From: Phycisphaerae bacterium
Lineage (GTDB): Bacteria > Planctomycetota > Phycisphaerae > UBA1845 > UTPLA1
Length of the DNA stretch: 64,000 nt
Direction: 5' to 3'
Assembly (NCBI GenBank): GCA_035275405.1
Contig: DATEMU010000013.1
Span: forward strand, 212,027-276,026
Part shown: positions 26,914 to 37,078 of the stretch, piece after piece
Numbering within the stretch: position 1 is the stretch's first letter
Layout: each line of letters starts with the position of its first letter
Program-made: the position numbers and the translations under genes
Notes under the pieces: model-generated
Told to the model about the DNA's origin: nothing
Databases searched by the model: none
What the model saw: only the letters and a program-made list of their open reading frames with translations

Positions 26914-29160
26914 TCACGGCATGAGCATCTGGTGGACAAATATCTGCGCGTCGGCGCCGTTCGCTGTTCCGTCACCCGTCAAGTCGCTACGCGCCAAATG
27001 CGTCGGATTCTTGTCGACGCCGAGTAAGACTGCTACGAAAATCGTCAGGTCTGCGTCGTTTACGACCCCGTCACCATTGATGTCGCCGGGTGCTGGGACG
27101 GTGTTCAGAACGGTCAGGACGGCGAGTCCGCGACTCACGCAGCTCATCCACAATTCATATCCGCCGGGTATGACTCGAACTTCCAGATCGTCGATTGCAG
27201 CGTGCGGCAGGCCGCCCCACTGCGGTTCGCCGCCGGGCGGCGCGGGGAAGACCCCGACGTTGGTGCCGTCGTACCAGCACAAACCACGCTGGGCTGTCAG
27301 GTAATCGCTGTCGTATTGCATCCACAGCCGTCCGTCGGGCGTGACGGCCAATGGCTGCACGGCCTGACCCGGGAGCGGCCAGCCCTCCTCGAAACGCAGC
27401 ATCTGGTAGGTACCGACATTGGAGTCGATGCGGATGAGCGCACTGCCTGTGCCATCACTGAACTGAACCCAGGCTCCGATCCATGCAATGCCGCCGGGAG
27501 CGGCGGCCAAGCCGGAGAACGTGGCGCTTGACGCGGGGAGCTCGGGGAATTCTTCGATGTTGCGGGAGAAGCGGTACACACCGTCGGTGCGGACGATCTC
27601 GTGTCCGGTCGCGGCCCAGACGGTACCCGGACGTTCGGGATCACGCTGGATTTTGCTGCCCCATGCTATGATCGGCACGGAGTTCCAGCCGCGCGTATCG
27701 AGGTAGCTGAGGCTGTAATACTCTCCAAGGGCCCACAGCCGGCCCTGCGAGTCCTCGCACATGCGCACCGCGCCGCCGGATGGGAGCAGCGGGTTGAACC
27801 CCGAGCCGGTCCACTCGTGAATTCCGTAAAGCCACTCGAGCGGAGAGACCGCAATCCGGCCGTTCGAGGGCTGATAGGCGAGGGTCTCGCAATAGTCGTT
27901 GGGGAACGGCCAGTCGTACCCGATTCCGTACGTGAGCTGATTCCACGCGGTCCAGCGCGTCCCATCGAAGCGGACCATTCCGCCGATGCCGGAGCCGGCA
28001 TTGGCACCCGTATAAACGTAGTTGTTGACGGGGTCGATGGCGAGGTCGCGGTTGAAACTGTCAAAGTTTGCCGTGTTGGTAATGCGATAACGCTGCCACT
28101 GCCCGGTCTGCGCGTTCCGCCTTGCGGCGCCCCCGCTCCCGCACACCCACACGTTGCCCGCTGCATCGATGTCGGCGGAGTATGTGTAAGCACCGGGACG
28201 CCACTGCCCCAGGTTTCCCCAAGTTGAGCCGTCGAACTGCCAGACCGTTCCATTGCCGTCGACGAGCAGCGCCCGGCGATCCCCGTAGGCCTTGAAGGCC
28301 CAGATGTCGAACGTTACCCCGTAGAAAGGCTCAGGGGGCGTGACCCAAAAGCCGTCCGGCTGGCGGTAATCCAGGCTGTCAAAGTCGCCGGGGCTCGTGC
28401 TCCGCAGGGCCCAGAAGTTCCCGGTCTCGTCGACGCAATCCTTTCCCGGCATCCCAACCACTTCATTGGGCTTGTCGAAGGGGTACGCGACGGAAATTAT
28501 GGTCCATTGCTCCGTGTCGCTGTCGAAAACGAAGGTGTAATCCCGGGTCGGCGCTCTTGACGAGGACCAGATCAAGTACCCGCCTGTCGGCTTGGGCTGC
28601 GCGGCGATGAACACGTTCCCCATGTTGTCCCAGCGCGTCCAGGTGTTGGTCGCCGGGTCGTATCGAGCACTTCCGTTGTTCGCGAACCACATCGTACCAT
28701 CCGGAGCCCGGTCGATGTCCCAAACGAAATCGGCGCTGAGCCCGGAGTTGCCCGGACCATGGCGCATGAGCGAGGTCGCGCCGACGGTCGGGTCGAACGA
28801 CAACGCTCCCCGCCAAGTCCCGATCCAGAGCCTTCCGCCCATTTCGGGGACGATGTCTCTCGCGCGCGTGCACCCTGTATCATCGGGATGGCCGATGATC
28901 GGATAGTCGACGTTGGAGTAGTTGACCCAACGGTTCTCCGCCTGGATGAACTTCGCAAACCCGCCTTCCTCGAAGGACGGATCGTAGCCGCCGATGTAGG
29001 GATCCCCGTCCGGCGCAATCCAGAGCGCTTCGTTGAAGTCTCCCTGGATGCCCGTGTTGCCCGGCCGGTAGTATCGCCACGAATACTGAGGTTCGGCGCG
29101 ACTGGTCCCGGCGGAGAGGGCTACGAAAACCCAGATCGTGCTGATAAATCGAACATGCAT
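26914..29160 (-). CDS. Secreted beta-propeller (Reg_prop-like) protein with dockerin-like tail
   Basis: Exported protein of 748 residues. ATG 29160 follows GGAGAAAGGAAC and starts a signal peptide ending S-R-A; the longer frame has no added support. Most of the chain is repeated W-x-x-D-x-x-G-x-x-W and G-x-x-W-A-x-x-x-x-G units (for example M-W-F-A-N-N-G-S, N-V-W-V-C-G-S-G-G), like the propeller units of two-component-regulator sensors but without any kinase part. The C-terminus holds two calcium loops, D-I-N-G-D-G-V-V-N-D-A-D and D-L-T-G-D-G-T-A-N-G-A-D, and ends F-V-H-Q-M-L-M-P. It lies about 100 bp downstream of the large PKD gene, same strand, probably one unit. Likely a surface-attached binding protein. 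Confidence 0.83.
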   Translation of the reverse strand: MHVRFISTIWVFVALSAGTSRAEPQYSWRYYRPGNTGIQGDFNEALWIAPDGDPYIGGYDPSFEEGGFAKFIQAENRWVNYSNVDYPIIGHPDDTGCTRARDIVPEMGGRLWIGTWRGALSFDPTVGATSLMRHGPGNSGLSADFVWDIDRAPDGTMWFANNGSARYDPATNTWTRWDNMGNVFIAAQPKPTGGYLIWSSSRAPTRDYTFVFDSDTEQWTIISVAYPFDKPNEVVGMPGKDCVDETGNFWALRSTSPGDFDSLDYRQPDGFWVTPPEPFYGVTFDIWAFKAYGDRRALLVDGNGTVWQFDGSTWGNLGQWRPGAYTYSADIDAAGNVWVCGSGGAARRNAQTGQWQRYRITNTANFDSFNRDLAIDPVNNYVYTGANAGSGIGGMVRFDGTRWTAWNQLTYGIGYDWPFPNDYCETLAYQPSNGRIAVSPLEWLYGIHEWTGSGFNPLLPSGGAVRMCEDSQGRLWALGEYYSLSYLDTRGWNSVPIIAWGSKIQRDPERPGTVWAATGHEIVRTDGVYRFSRNIEEFPELPASSATFSGLAAAPGGIAWIGAWVQFSDGTGSALIRIDSNVGTYQMLRFEEGWPLPGQAVQPLAVTPDGRLWMQYDSDYLTAQRGLCWYDGTNVGVFPAPPGGEPQWGGLPHAAIDDLEVRVIPGGYELWMSCVSRGLAVLTVLNTVPAPGDINGDGVVNDADLTIFVAVLLGVDKNPTHLARSDLTGDGTANGADAQIFVHQMLMP

Positions 29161-29262
29161 GTTCCTTTCTCCTGAAACGGGCAATTGAAAAACAACCGGC
29201 GTCGATGAGGCTCCAGCCGTATACCCTGAATTTCGCAGTCTGGCTCCAGATGCATGCGTGTC

Positions 29263-32200
29263 TCACGGCATGATCGCATCGACGAACGCTTGAGTATCGC
29301 CGCCGTCGGCCGCGCCGTCGCCGTTCAAATCTGAACGATTGAAATGAACAGGATCCAGGTTACTCCCCAACAGCACGCCGACGAAGAAGTTCAGGTCGAT
29401 CGAGTCCACCGTGCCGTCGCCGTCGATATCGCCGGGCGAGCCCGCGAAAGCACTTTGGCGATAGTCGAAGCCGGAGCTGGAGGAATACCCCGCGGCAGTT
29501 ACCGGATTGCCTTGCGCGTCGCGGAGGTTCCTGATACCGCCCCAGTAACTGGAATTGCCGAGATCGATCACGGCGTCGAGTGTCCCGGCCACCTGCGAGG
29601 TTTGATTGTCGAAACTAACGTCGCACTGGAGAAACGTGTCCATAAAGATCGCCTGGCCGTAGATAAACTCGAACGTGATCGTCTGCTGATAGGTATTGAG
29701 CGGATCGCCAGAATAATCGAGAGTTGCGGAACCATAGTCTTTGTACCAATCGCCCGCGTAGTAGCCCGACTGAATGGGACCTCCAAATGGATCGGTCACG
29801 CCATCGACGGAGACATTGATTACCGCATGCCAGAAGGCGTCGAACTGGGTATCCGGAGACAGCAGATATGCATCGCTCATGTTGACGAACCCGGACCCTG
29901 CGACGTAAAGGGTCACGTCGAAGAAGCCGTGCGTGCCATTGAGCTGCGGATCGTCGAATTGGAAAGAATCCCAGTAACGCGAGGTGGCAAAGCCATATTC
30001 AAAGAACAGAGGATTGTTCTCGTTGGTTCCGGCCAGGTCCACCCGCGCCTTGTTCACGCCGAATCCGACATTCGCCACTCCCGCCACGCGACCGTATCCG
30101 GCGATGATGTCCTCATGGTCGATCGGCCCGACCGGCTGCTCCCCCTGCTCGTAATGCTCGATATAGTTCGGCCCGAGCGATAGGTTCACGCCGTATTCGA
30201 CATGATGCGACGACACCGCGGTGATGTTGACGGTATCACTCTCGCTGGCGTTGTCGTCATCCCACACGGTGAGCGTGGCAATGTATGTACCGGAGTTGGC
30301 GTAGATATGCAGCGGGTTCGGCTCGTTGGAAATGGTGCCCGTCCCGTCGCCGAAGGCCCACTCATAAGTGACGATGGTGCCGTCCGCGTCGTACGAGCCG
30401 GCCGAGTTGAATTGCACGGCGAGCGGTGTATGGCCGGAATTCGGTGTCGCGTTGGCGGCCGCGACTGGCGGCAAGTTGACGCCTGCGGCGTTTATGATCA
30501 GGCTTGTCGTGCCGACACCACCGCGCGCATCGTAACAATTCATCGTAACGGTCTGCGGACCCGGCGTGTCAAACGTATGATATGCCGTTGCCCCCCAGTA
30601 ACTGCCGCCATCGCTGAACAGCCATTCGATGTTTCCGATGAAGCCGTCGGGGTCGTACGAACCCGCTGCGGAGAGCACCACGTCGAGCGGGAGGACGCCG
30701 GCGTACCGGTCAGCGGTTGCGACGGCAACCGGCAACTGGTTGGGAGCAACGACCTTGACCAGGACCGTCTGTGTTGTCGACGCTCCGCCGTTGTCTGTCA
30801 CAGTGAGCTTCGCCGCGTAGGGGCCTGCGACCAAATAGGTGTGCGTTGGGCTGGCCTGCGTGGACGACGCACCATCGCCGAAATCCCAAAGGTACGAGGC
30901 AATCGCCCCGTCGGGATCGTCCGATCCCGCAGAGCTGAATGCGACGTCGATTGGCACATCGCCGCCGGTGGGGTTGGCCGTTGTCACAGCGACGGGCCAC
31001 TTGTTTCCGCCGACTCCGAACTGTTCATAAATCACGCGGTAGTTTGCGTGGACTGAGTCATTGGTCACGACCGAGCCGGTAAGCAGGGACACGCCGTTGA
31101 GGGCGGCAATGTTCGGATCGGTTTCGCCTGTCGGTGACGCCGAGAAGACGAACCCTTGCGGGTCCAGAATTGCACCGGTCGGGGTAATGCGCATGGCGAA
31201 CAGGTCGCTTCGCGCATCGAGCTGATCCAGAGTCCAATCTGCAAGACGGTTCTTCTGGTCCTGATAGGCGACGATGAAATTCGTGCCGTCCCATGCCGCA
31301 CGCGGTTTGTATTGGTTCCCGACCCATGGGGTGAGATTAATCGTGGGCTGAACGGTGCCGTCGGCGTTGATCAGCCGCGCGAGCAAATCCGTTTCGACCC
31401 CCGACGATAGTTCCTGAGATTGCACCATCATGGCGACAGTTCCGCTGGAGGCCAGCGCCAGTTCGAAGATGCCGTTGCCTCCGGCTGTTGAAAAACTGGT
31501 GTGAATAGTGAACGCGGGCGTCGCCGAACCGTTCGAATCCACGAACGCGCCCATCGTGTTCGCATAGGGATTGTCGTGTGTGGAATTCTGATGCCAGGCC
31601 GCGAGCCAGCGCCCGCCAAGCGCGACAACGGCCGGCACCCGCCCCACATAAGAGCCGCCGAGCACCAGCGGCGCGGCATCAAGCACGGCGCCATCCGATC
31701 CGCGAACACGAGCGCCCACCGGAAAGATGTACTGAGCGTTGATTCCGATTTTTCGGCCCACGACGAGGAAGTCACCGCCCAGCGCCGCGACATCCGCCGA
31801 ACCAAACGCCTTGCTGGCCGCGCTCATGACGACAAACGGCGCTGCGTCGATTTTGGCCCCGTCGGGAAGCAGTCGTTGGCCCACGATGCCGCTCGGATTT
31901 CCCCAAGCCGCCAGATAGCAGGAGCCGTTCCATGCCACGTTTGCATAACTCGGACCACTGGCGGGACTGCCGGAATCGAGTTGAATGGGCGCCGCGATCA
32001 GTGGTTCTCCATTGGCATCGAGCGGCTGGGCGAGGACGCGGTTCTGGTTTGCCGTCGCGCTGAAGTACACCAGCATGAAGCCCGCTCCATTGGTGGCCAT
32101 GTCGGAGCGCTGCTGCCGGGGAGTGCCGACCGAAAGCGTGCTGGCCGATCCGACCGTGCTGCTCGGGGTGATGGCGGCGCTGTAGACGTCGTTGTTGTTG

Positions 32201-33351
32201 TTCGCGTACTCCGTCCAGGCGAGTTGGACGCCGCCTTGTCCCGTTCCAGCGGTGGGTCCGGTCTGTATACCGGGAACCGCGACGCTTCCGGGGTCGAGCA
32301 CCTGGCCGGCGGCATTCACGCGGGCCACCCAGGTGGTGCTGTACTCGCCCCACGTCACGCGCCAGTTGACGCCATCCCACGCGACGGCCGTGGAAGCGTA
32401 GGCGTAGGGCTGTTTCGTCCCGGAGAGATTGACGCCGTTGCCATCGAGTGTCTGACCGGCCGTGCTGAGGCGCGAGCCGGCGACGATGACGGAGAAGTTC
32501 GGTTCCTGGCGATTCCAGACGATGTAGAAACCGGTGTCATTGGCGGCGATGTCGCTGAGCGGAGTCGACAGCAGCGGAATCATGGCACCATCCAGTTTAT
32601 TGAGATTGCTATCGAACCGCACGGCCTTGGTGTTGTCGGTGCCGTTCACATATTCATCATTAAATGTCAGTATGAACACGCCGGATGAGTAGGCCAGCTT
32701 CAGGTTTGAGCGTCCATAATAAGTCGCCTCCACCAGGGTGTGCGTCGGTTGATCGAGCAACACGCCGGCCGGCGAGATGCGCACGGCAAAGATGTTTCCG
32801 CTGGAGGAGCTGCCTTGGTTCACGACGACCCAGTTTGTGCCATCGCTGGCCAGCGCCCAGTAACTACCGCCGCTGGGGGTCAGGCCGTAGAGTTTGATGG
32901 GTGTGGAATCCAGCACCTGTCCGGACGGCGCCACGCGGACGGCCTCCATTGATTTCTGGTAGTAGTATCCGGTGCCGTTGAGATCCCAACTCTCGAAGAC
33001 CACGAGCCAGTGGGTCCCGTTCCAGGCGACTTTGGGGTTTTCCTGCGAAGACTTGCCCGCCGCGATGGCAATCGGCACGGTATCGAGGAGATTGCCGTCC
33101 GTGTCGAGGCGCGCACCATAGATGTCACGAGACGTTTCGCCTTCGTAACCGCCAGTGACGTTGGCGCGCGCATCCGACCATACCGCCAGGAGTACATCGC
33201 CTCCGCGAGCGATGGCGGGGGCGGATTGATCGCCTGCGGCTGCGCTCACTGCTGCATCCCCCGGAAGGGTCCCAGCGATCAAGCGCTTTTCGAGCGGCCC
33301 ATACTCGCCCAGAAGAACCAGAGATGCTAAAAATAGTAGTTGCCTTGTCAT
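29263..33351 (-). CDS. Large secreted PKD-domain protein with dockerin-like tail
   Basis: Exported protein of 1,362 residues. ATG 33351 follows GGAGGTCGCG and opens a signal peptide (M-T-R-Q-L-L-F-L-A-S-L-V-L-L). The N-terminal 800 residues are repeats with motifs such as V-A-W-N-G-T-H-W-L-V-V-F and V-A-W-D-G-V-N-W-R-V-T-W, a propeller-like pattern. Three PKD domains follow (about 840-1,110) with Y-L-W-D-F-G-D-G, I-E-W-L-F-S-D-G and Y-E-W-A-F-G-D-G. A further beta-rich region precedes two calcium loops (D-I-D-G-D-G-T-V-D, D-L-N-G-D-G-A-A-D), ending F-V-D-A-I-M-P. No enzyme motif is seen. With the next gene it forms a two-gene secretome unit. Confidence 0.85.
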   Translation of the reverse strand: MTRQLLFLASLVLLGEYGPLEKRLIAGTLPGDAAVSAAAGDQSAPAIARGGDVLLAVWSDARANVTGGYEGETSRDIYGARLDTDGNLLDTVPIAIAAGKSSQENPKVAWNGTHWLVVFESWDLNGTGYYYQKSMEAVRVAPSGQVLDSTPIKLYGLTPSGGSYWALASDGTNWVVVNQGSSSSGNIFAVRISPAGVLLDQPTHTLVEATYYGRSNLKLAYSSGVFILTFNDEYVNGTDNTKAVRFDSNLNKLDGAMIPLLSTPLSDIAANDTGFYIVWNRQEPNFSVIVAGSRLSTAGQTLDGNGVNLSGTKQPYAYASTAVAWDGVNWRVTWGEYSTTWVARVNAAGQVLDPGSVAVPGIQTGPTAGTGQGGVQLAWTEYANNNNDVYSAAITPSSTVGSASTLSVGTPRQQRSDMATNGAGFMLVYFSATANQNRVLAQPLDANGEPLIAAPIQLDSGSPASGPSYANVAWNGSCYLAAWGNPSGIVGQRLLPDGAKIDAAPFVVMSAASKAFGSADVAALGGDFLVVGRKIGINAQYIFPVGARVRGSDGAVLDAAPLVLGGSYVGRVPAVVALGGRWLAAWHQNSTHDNPYANTMGAFVDSNGSATPAFTIHTSFSTAGGNGIFELALASSGTVAMMVQSQELSSGVETDLLARLINADGTVQPTINLTPWVGNQYKPRAAWDGTNFIVAYQDQKNRLADWTLDQLDARSDLFAMRITPTGAILDPQGFVFSASPTGETDPNIAALNGVSLLTGSVVTNDSVHANYRVIYEQFGVGGNKWPVAVTTANPTGGDVPIDVAFSSAGSDDPDGAIASYLWDFGDGASSTQASPTHTYLVAGPYAAKLTVTDNGGASTTQTVLVKVVAPNQLPVAVATADRYAGVLPLDVVLSAAGSYDPDGFIGNIEWLFSDGGSYWGATAYHTFDTPGPQTVTMNCYDARGGVGTTSLIINAAGVNLPPVAAANATPNSGHTPLAVQFNSAGSYDADGTIVTYEWAFGDGTGTISNEPNPLHIYANSGTYIATLTVWDDDNASESDTVNITAVSSHHVEYGVNLSLGPNYIEHYEQGEQPVGPIDHEDIIAGYGRVAGVANVGFGVNKARVDLAGTNENNPLFFEYGFATSRYWDSFQFDDPQLNGTHGFFDVTLYVAGSGFVNMSDAYLLSPDTQFDAFWHAVINVSVDGVTDPFGGPIQSGYYAGDWYKDYGSATLDYSGDPLNTYQQTITFEFIYGQAIFMDTFLQCDVSFDNQTSQVAGTLDAVIDLGNSSYWGGIRNLRDAQGNPVTAAGYSSSSGFDYRQSAFAGSPGDIDGDGTVDSIDLNFFVGVLLGSNLDPVHFNRSDLNGDGAADGGDTQAFVDAIMP

Positions 33352-33920
33352 GACGCGACCTCCACTCAATTTGGAATGACAGGCAAGCTCGCCAAGATCG
33401 AATGCCGACCTCGATGAACAAGCCGCACTGTTCAGCCGCTCGCCTTCGGATACAAGTGTTGTCATGGCGATACCTCCGAGTACTCATCGCGCTGAATCTT
33501 TCCTGTAATGTGCGATTCAGCTCTATCACCGCCTGCGGCTCACGCGTCCGGCACCGATATCACAGCCTGAGACGGTGTAGTGATTTCCCCCCCCAAAAGT
33601 GTAAAACCACGCAACTTTGACGCATTGAGAGACATGCCGTTCTTGAATGGATGCGTGAGTATACGCACACCCGCAAGACCTACCATTTCGAGTTTCGGGC
33701 CTTCCTTACGATTCCGACTGACGGAAGGTCGCCATCTACTTGAGGCAGAAGCGTTCCACCTTGTCGACGATCTGCGACCTCTCAGCATGTTCCGTGCCAG
33801 TCCACACTTTTTTTTCCAGCGATGCTAATACTGGCGACATCCACTCAAGGAAGGATGTCACCTTCTCCTTGTCTTTATGCTCCGATTCATGGCAGGATAT
33901 GTCAGGCGGGCGGGGCGACG
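33352..33920. other. Intergenic region upstream of the PKD gene
   Basis: About 570 bp with no gene I can support. It should carry the promoter for the minus-strand PKD gene. A 30-codon plus-strand run near 33640-33740 is open but matches nothing known. No tRNA or strong hairpin was seen. Confidence 0.4.
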
Positions 33921-34235
33921 ATGATGCCGAATTCGCAACCCAAGACCAGCGGCAACGTTACGACGTTGCAGGTGAGAGCCCAGAAGGGCGATCGCTGGCA
34001 TTGCAAGAACTTTTCCCGCTGATCTATGAAGAACTTCGAACATTGTCCGCGCGGCACTTCTCACAAGAGTCCGCCGCCCAAACCTTCAGCCGACCGCACT
34101 TGTTGACGAAGCGTTTATCCGCCTGTTCGGCCGGGACGAGACCACTTGGGAAAGCCGGCGGCACTCTTTCGGAGCGGCGGCCCATGCCACTTATTGACCA
34201 TACGCGGGCCAAACGACGCCTTAAGGGAAGAAGGG
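33921..34235 (+). pseudogene. Frameshifted ECF sigma factor remnant
   Basis: The ATG at 33921 begins M-M-P-N-S-Q with V-R-A-Q-K-G-D-R in one frame. A shift near 33990 moves into L-Q-E-L-F-P-L-I-Y-E-E-L-R-T-L-S-A-R-H-F. From 34087 a third frame gives Q-P-T-A-L-V-D-E-A-F-I-R-L-F-G-R-D-E-T-T-W-E-S-R-R. The second frame resumes with L-I-D-H-T-R-A-K-R-R near 34190-34225. Placed end to end these pieces reproduce region 2 of the same ECF type as the gene at 22915. The region 4 helix-turn-helix is missing or too eroded to see. At least three frameshifts make it non-functional. No kinase partner follows it. Confidence 0.75.
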
Positions 34236-34536
34236 AAGTTCGGCCCGCATTGCGGGGCGAGGGGACTTGGGGGTATCAGAACGCTCGACGAGCTTCGTCA
34301 TCGCACGAAAAAGCAGTGAACGCGAAGTTTCTCTGCTGACTTTGTACGCCGCAACCACCGCCGTTGATGTTGTTTCCAGGAGCCGACTGAACTTCGCCGT
34401 TAGCCATGGACTCCTGGTGATCTCGACCCTCACGCGCCCCCTGACGTCGAACACAATAGTGCCCGGGTGCCGGGATAGCGACCATTTCAGGATCGGCGTA
34501 TGTCAAAACGTCCTCGGCCTCCATGGACACTGGGGC
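34236..34536. other. Intergenic sequence after the sigma remnant
   Basis: About 300 bp with open frames on both strands but none that reads like a known protein. It may hold eroded remains of the sigma factor's region 4 or a lost kinase partner. Nothing further is supported. Confidence 0.35.
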
Positions 34537-35487
34537 TCATGTCTTTGCTGGCGGGGACTCGTGCACCGTCGTACAGGTTCGCGAAGGCAAGGTCGCGGGC
34601 TCCACGTGGATCAGTACATCGGTAATAGACGGATTGTCCAGCCGAATTCGGTCTTTCACGGCATGTGCGATGCGGTGCCCTTCCGCGACCGTGCTCATTG
34701 CATTTACCTCGACGTGGAGATCAACGAAAAGGTCGAACCCGAGCTTACGCACGCGACAATGGTGCGTACCGAGTACGCCGTCTACGTTTGCCGCTGAATG
34801 AAGGACACCTCTTTCAAATTCCTTGGGTGGTGCGGTATCCAGCAGCTCTGCCAACGCGGGTCGCAACAACCTGACGGCGTTGACAGCAATAATCCCCGAT
34901 GCGACGAGCGCGGCGAAGTCGTCCGCGCTCTCATAGCCTGAGCCGCCGATCAGCGCGACAAGAATTCCAACAAACGCCGCCGCGGATGTGATGGCGTCGC
35001 TGCGGTGGTGCCAAGCATCCGTTTTGACAGCCGTGCTTCTCACGTCCGCTCCCACCTTGACCACGAACCGGAACAGCGTTTCCTTTGTTACTACGACCAA
35101 CACGAGAACCGCCAGGGTAAAAGGAGCCGGGGCGTGATGCGGGGTGACAATCTCGTGAACGCTCTCGACCGCGATGACTACTGCCGCGGCCAGAAGAGTC
35201 AGGGCGACGACAGCCGCAGCGATCGGCTCGAACTTTCCATGACCGTAGGGGTGGTTGTCATCGGGAGGCTTGCCCGCCATCCGCAAACCGATCCAGATTA
35301 CCAGAGAGCTCAAGATGTCCGAGGCTGACTCGATGGCGTCGGCGATCAAGGCATACGAGTGACCGAAGTAACCCGCCGCGCCCTTGGTAAGGGCGAGGAG
35401 GGCGTTCACGCCAATGCCAATCAGGGTGGTGCGCATGCCCATTTGGCTGGCCAGGCGAGCGGTCGATTTCGATGGAAACGCTTGCAC
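34537..35487 (-). CDS. Cation diffusion facilitator (CDF) family metal efflux transporter
   Basis: Inner-membrane transporter that expels divalent metal ions in exchange for protons. It has six predicted membrane segments and a cytoplasmic C-terminal domain. Metal-site motifs are visible: A-D-A-I-E-S-A-S-D in the second segment, H-P-Y-G-H-G-K-F-E-P in the loop after it, and D-A-W-H-H-R-S-D-A in the fifth. The usual first-site His or Asp is a Glu here, which occurs in a common bacterial subgroup; the metal (Zn, Fe, Mn or Co) cannot be assigned. The start is GTG 35487; ATG codons soon after in M-G-M-R-T-T are alternatives. No metal-responsive regulator is adjacent. Confidence 0.93.
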   Translation of the reverse strand: MQAFPSKSTARLASQMGMRTTLIGIGVNALLALTKGAAGYFGHSYALIADAIESASDILSSLVIWIGLRMAGKPPDDNHPYGHGKFEPIAAAVVALTLLAAAVVIAVESVHEIVTPHHAPAPFTLAVLVLVVVTKETLFRFVVKVGADVRSTAVKTDAWHHRSDAITSAAAFVGILVALIGGSGYESADDFAALVASGIIAVNAVRLLRPALAELLDTAPPKEFERGVLHSAANVDGVLGTHHCRVRKLGFDLFVDLHVEVNAMSTVAEGHRIAHAVKDRIRLDNPSITDVLIHVEPATLPSRTCTTVHESPPAKT

Positions 35488-35668
35488 CAGAAATGCCGTC
35501 TGCCTTTGGTCTCGTGGAACGATGGCTTCGCAGCAGCATCGTTCGTTGATTCTGTGATTATTCTACCGTGCAGGGTCCGGTGCGGCAGTGCGTGGAAAAA
35601 CGATCCTCAACCTCGGCGCAGCCGTTGCCCATAGCCAGATTAGCCGACGTCAGATTTGTAGCGTCCTT

Positions 35669-37078
35669 TTATTCCGCGGCGGGCTTAACCTCGGCCTTCG
35701 CCAGCCGGTAGCGTATCGCTTCGCGGCTGAGTCCGAGGATGCGCGCCGTCTTGCGCAGATTGCGGCCGGAATATTCAAAAGCGGCGCGGATGATCTGCTG
35801 TTCGGCCTGTTCCAGTGTCGGGGTCCCGCCTTCAAAGTCCATTTCCATGACGAACCGCCCTGGTGATTTGAATTGTCCGGCGGAAGGAATTGACAGAGCG
35901 TCCAAGCGAAGGTGTTTTTCGCTGAGTTCAGTTTCGTCGCACGTCAAGATGGCGCTCTCAAGGGTGTGGGAGAGTTCGCGAACATTGCCCGGCCAATGGA
36001 ACCGCTTGAGTGCCGCGGACGCGGCGCTGGAAAGGACGGGAGTCGGCTTGGAGAATCTCTTGGCGTGCTTTTTTGTGAACGTCTCCGCAATGGGGAGAAT
36101 ATCCTCGGGCCGTTGCCGGAGCGGAAGGACGTGAATCTCAAACACCCGGAGTCGGTGGAACAGGTCCGGGCGAAAGTCGTTCTTGTTAATCGCTTCTTGG
36201 AGGTCCCGATTCGTAGCCGCAATGATGTGGACGTTGATGAGCCTTTCGTCGGTCGCCCCAATGGGCCGTATGGTGCGTTTTTCAAGTGCGAGCAGCAGCT
36301 TGGCCTGCATGGCGGGGCCCATGTGACCGATTTCGTCGAGAAAAATCGTCCCTCCCTCGGCGACTTGAAACAAGCCCTTCTTGTTCGTTCGAGCGTCGGT
36401 GAAAGAGCCTTTAACGTGTCCGAACAGCTCGCTTTCGAAAAGCGTCTCGGAGATCGCCGTGCAGTTGACATGAACGAACGGGCCGTTTTTGCGCGGACCT
36501 TCGTAGTGAATCGCGTGGGCGATGAGGTCCTTTCCACAGCCTGTTTCTCCGGTGATGAGGACCGTAGGAGGGTCTTGGAGGCCGACGGCTGGTGACGAGG
36601 CCAATTGACGGACCAGATTCTTAACGTCTCGGATATTCGCGGAGACGCCGATGAGCGCCGCGAGAGTTCCCTTTTGCCGCTCAGTCTCGCGAAGATACTC
36701 CAACCCGTCGAGCGCGCGGCAATGGCTGACGGCGCGCTCGATCAGTAATGCGAGCTCCTTCAGGTCGACGGGTTTGTGAAGGTAGTCGTAAGCGCCCTCA
36801 CGCAAGGCGTCCACGGCGGATTTCTCCGACCCGTGAGCGGTCAGCATCACCACCATCGTTCGGGGATTGATTCGTTTCACGTCCCGTAGGACGCGTAAGC
36901 CGTCCATTCCGGGCAGGCGCAAATCCGTAAGGACGAGGTCGGGCGCCAACAGGGTAGCCAATTCGACGCCGGCTTCGCCCGTGCCCGTATCGACAACTTC
37001 ATGCCCCTCGGCGCGCAACCGATCCGCAATGTTCTGCCGCAGAATCGGTTCGTCCTCAACGATCAGAATTCGGGCCAT
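35669..37078 (-). CDS. NtrC-family sigma-54-dependent response regulator
   Basis: Cytoplasmic transcription activator of 469 residues. The receiver domain (1-120) has the phosphorylation site Asp52 in L-T-D-L-R-L-P-G and a conserved Lys in H-K-P. The AAA+ domain has Walker A G-E-T-G-C-G-K-D at 177-184, the sigma-54-contacting loop as G-S-F-T-D-A at 224-229 instead of the usual G-A-F-T-G-A, and Walker B I-F-L-D-E-I-G. A Fis-type helix-turn-helix (R-K-T-A-R-I-L-G-L-S-R-E-A-I-R-Y-R-L) ends the protein. It is divergent from the histidine kinase at 37163, which probably phosphorylates it. The target sigma-54 promoters are unknown. Confidence 0.95.
   Translation of the reverse strand: MARILIVEDEPILRQNIADRLRAEGHEVVDTGTGEAGVELATLLAPDLVLTDLRLPGMDGLRVLRDVKRINPRTMVVMLTAHGSEKSAVDALREGAYDYLHKPVDLKELALLIERAVSHCRALDGLEYLRETERQKGTLAALIGVSANIRDVKNLVRQLASSPAVGLQDPPTVLITGETGCGKDLIAHAIHYEGPRKNGPFVHVNCTAISETLFESELFGHVKGSFTDARTNKKGLFQVAEGGTIFLDEIGHMGPAMQAKLLLALEKRTIRPIGATDERLINVHIIAATNRDLQEAINKNDFRPDLFHRLRVFEIHVLPLRQRPEDILPIAETFTKKHAKRFSKPTPVLSSAASAALKRFHWPGNVRELSHTLESAILTCDETELSEKHLRLDALSIPSAGQFKSPGRFVMEMDFEGGTPTLEQAEQQIIRAAFEYSGRNLRKTARILGLSREAIRYRLAKAEVKPAAE

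Noticed and set aside
26516..26917. Minus-strand frame whose GTG overlaps the TGA of the propeller gene
   Set aside because: No family resemblance and it continues antisense through the IS remnant. The GTGA overlap alone is weak evidence.
33640..33740. Short plus-strand open run in the region before the sigma remnant
   Set aside because: Too short, no start and no family match; it may be random.
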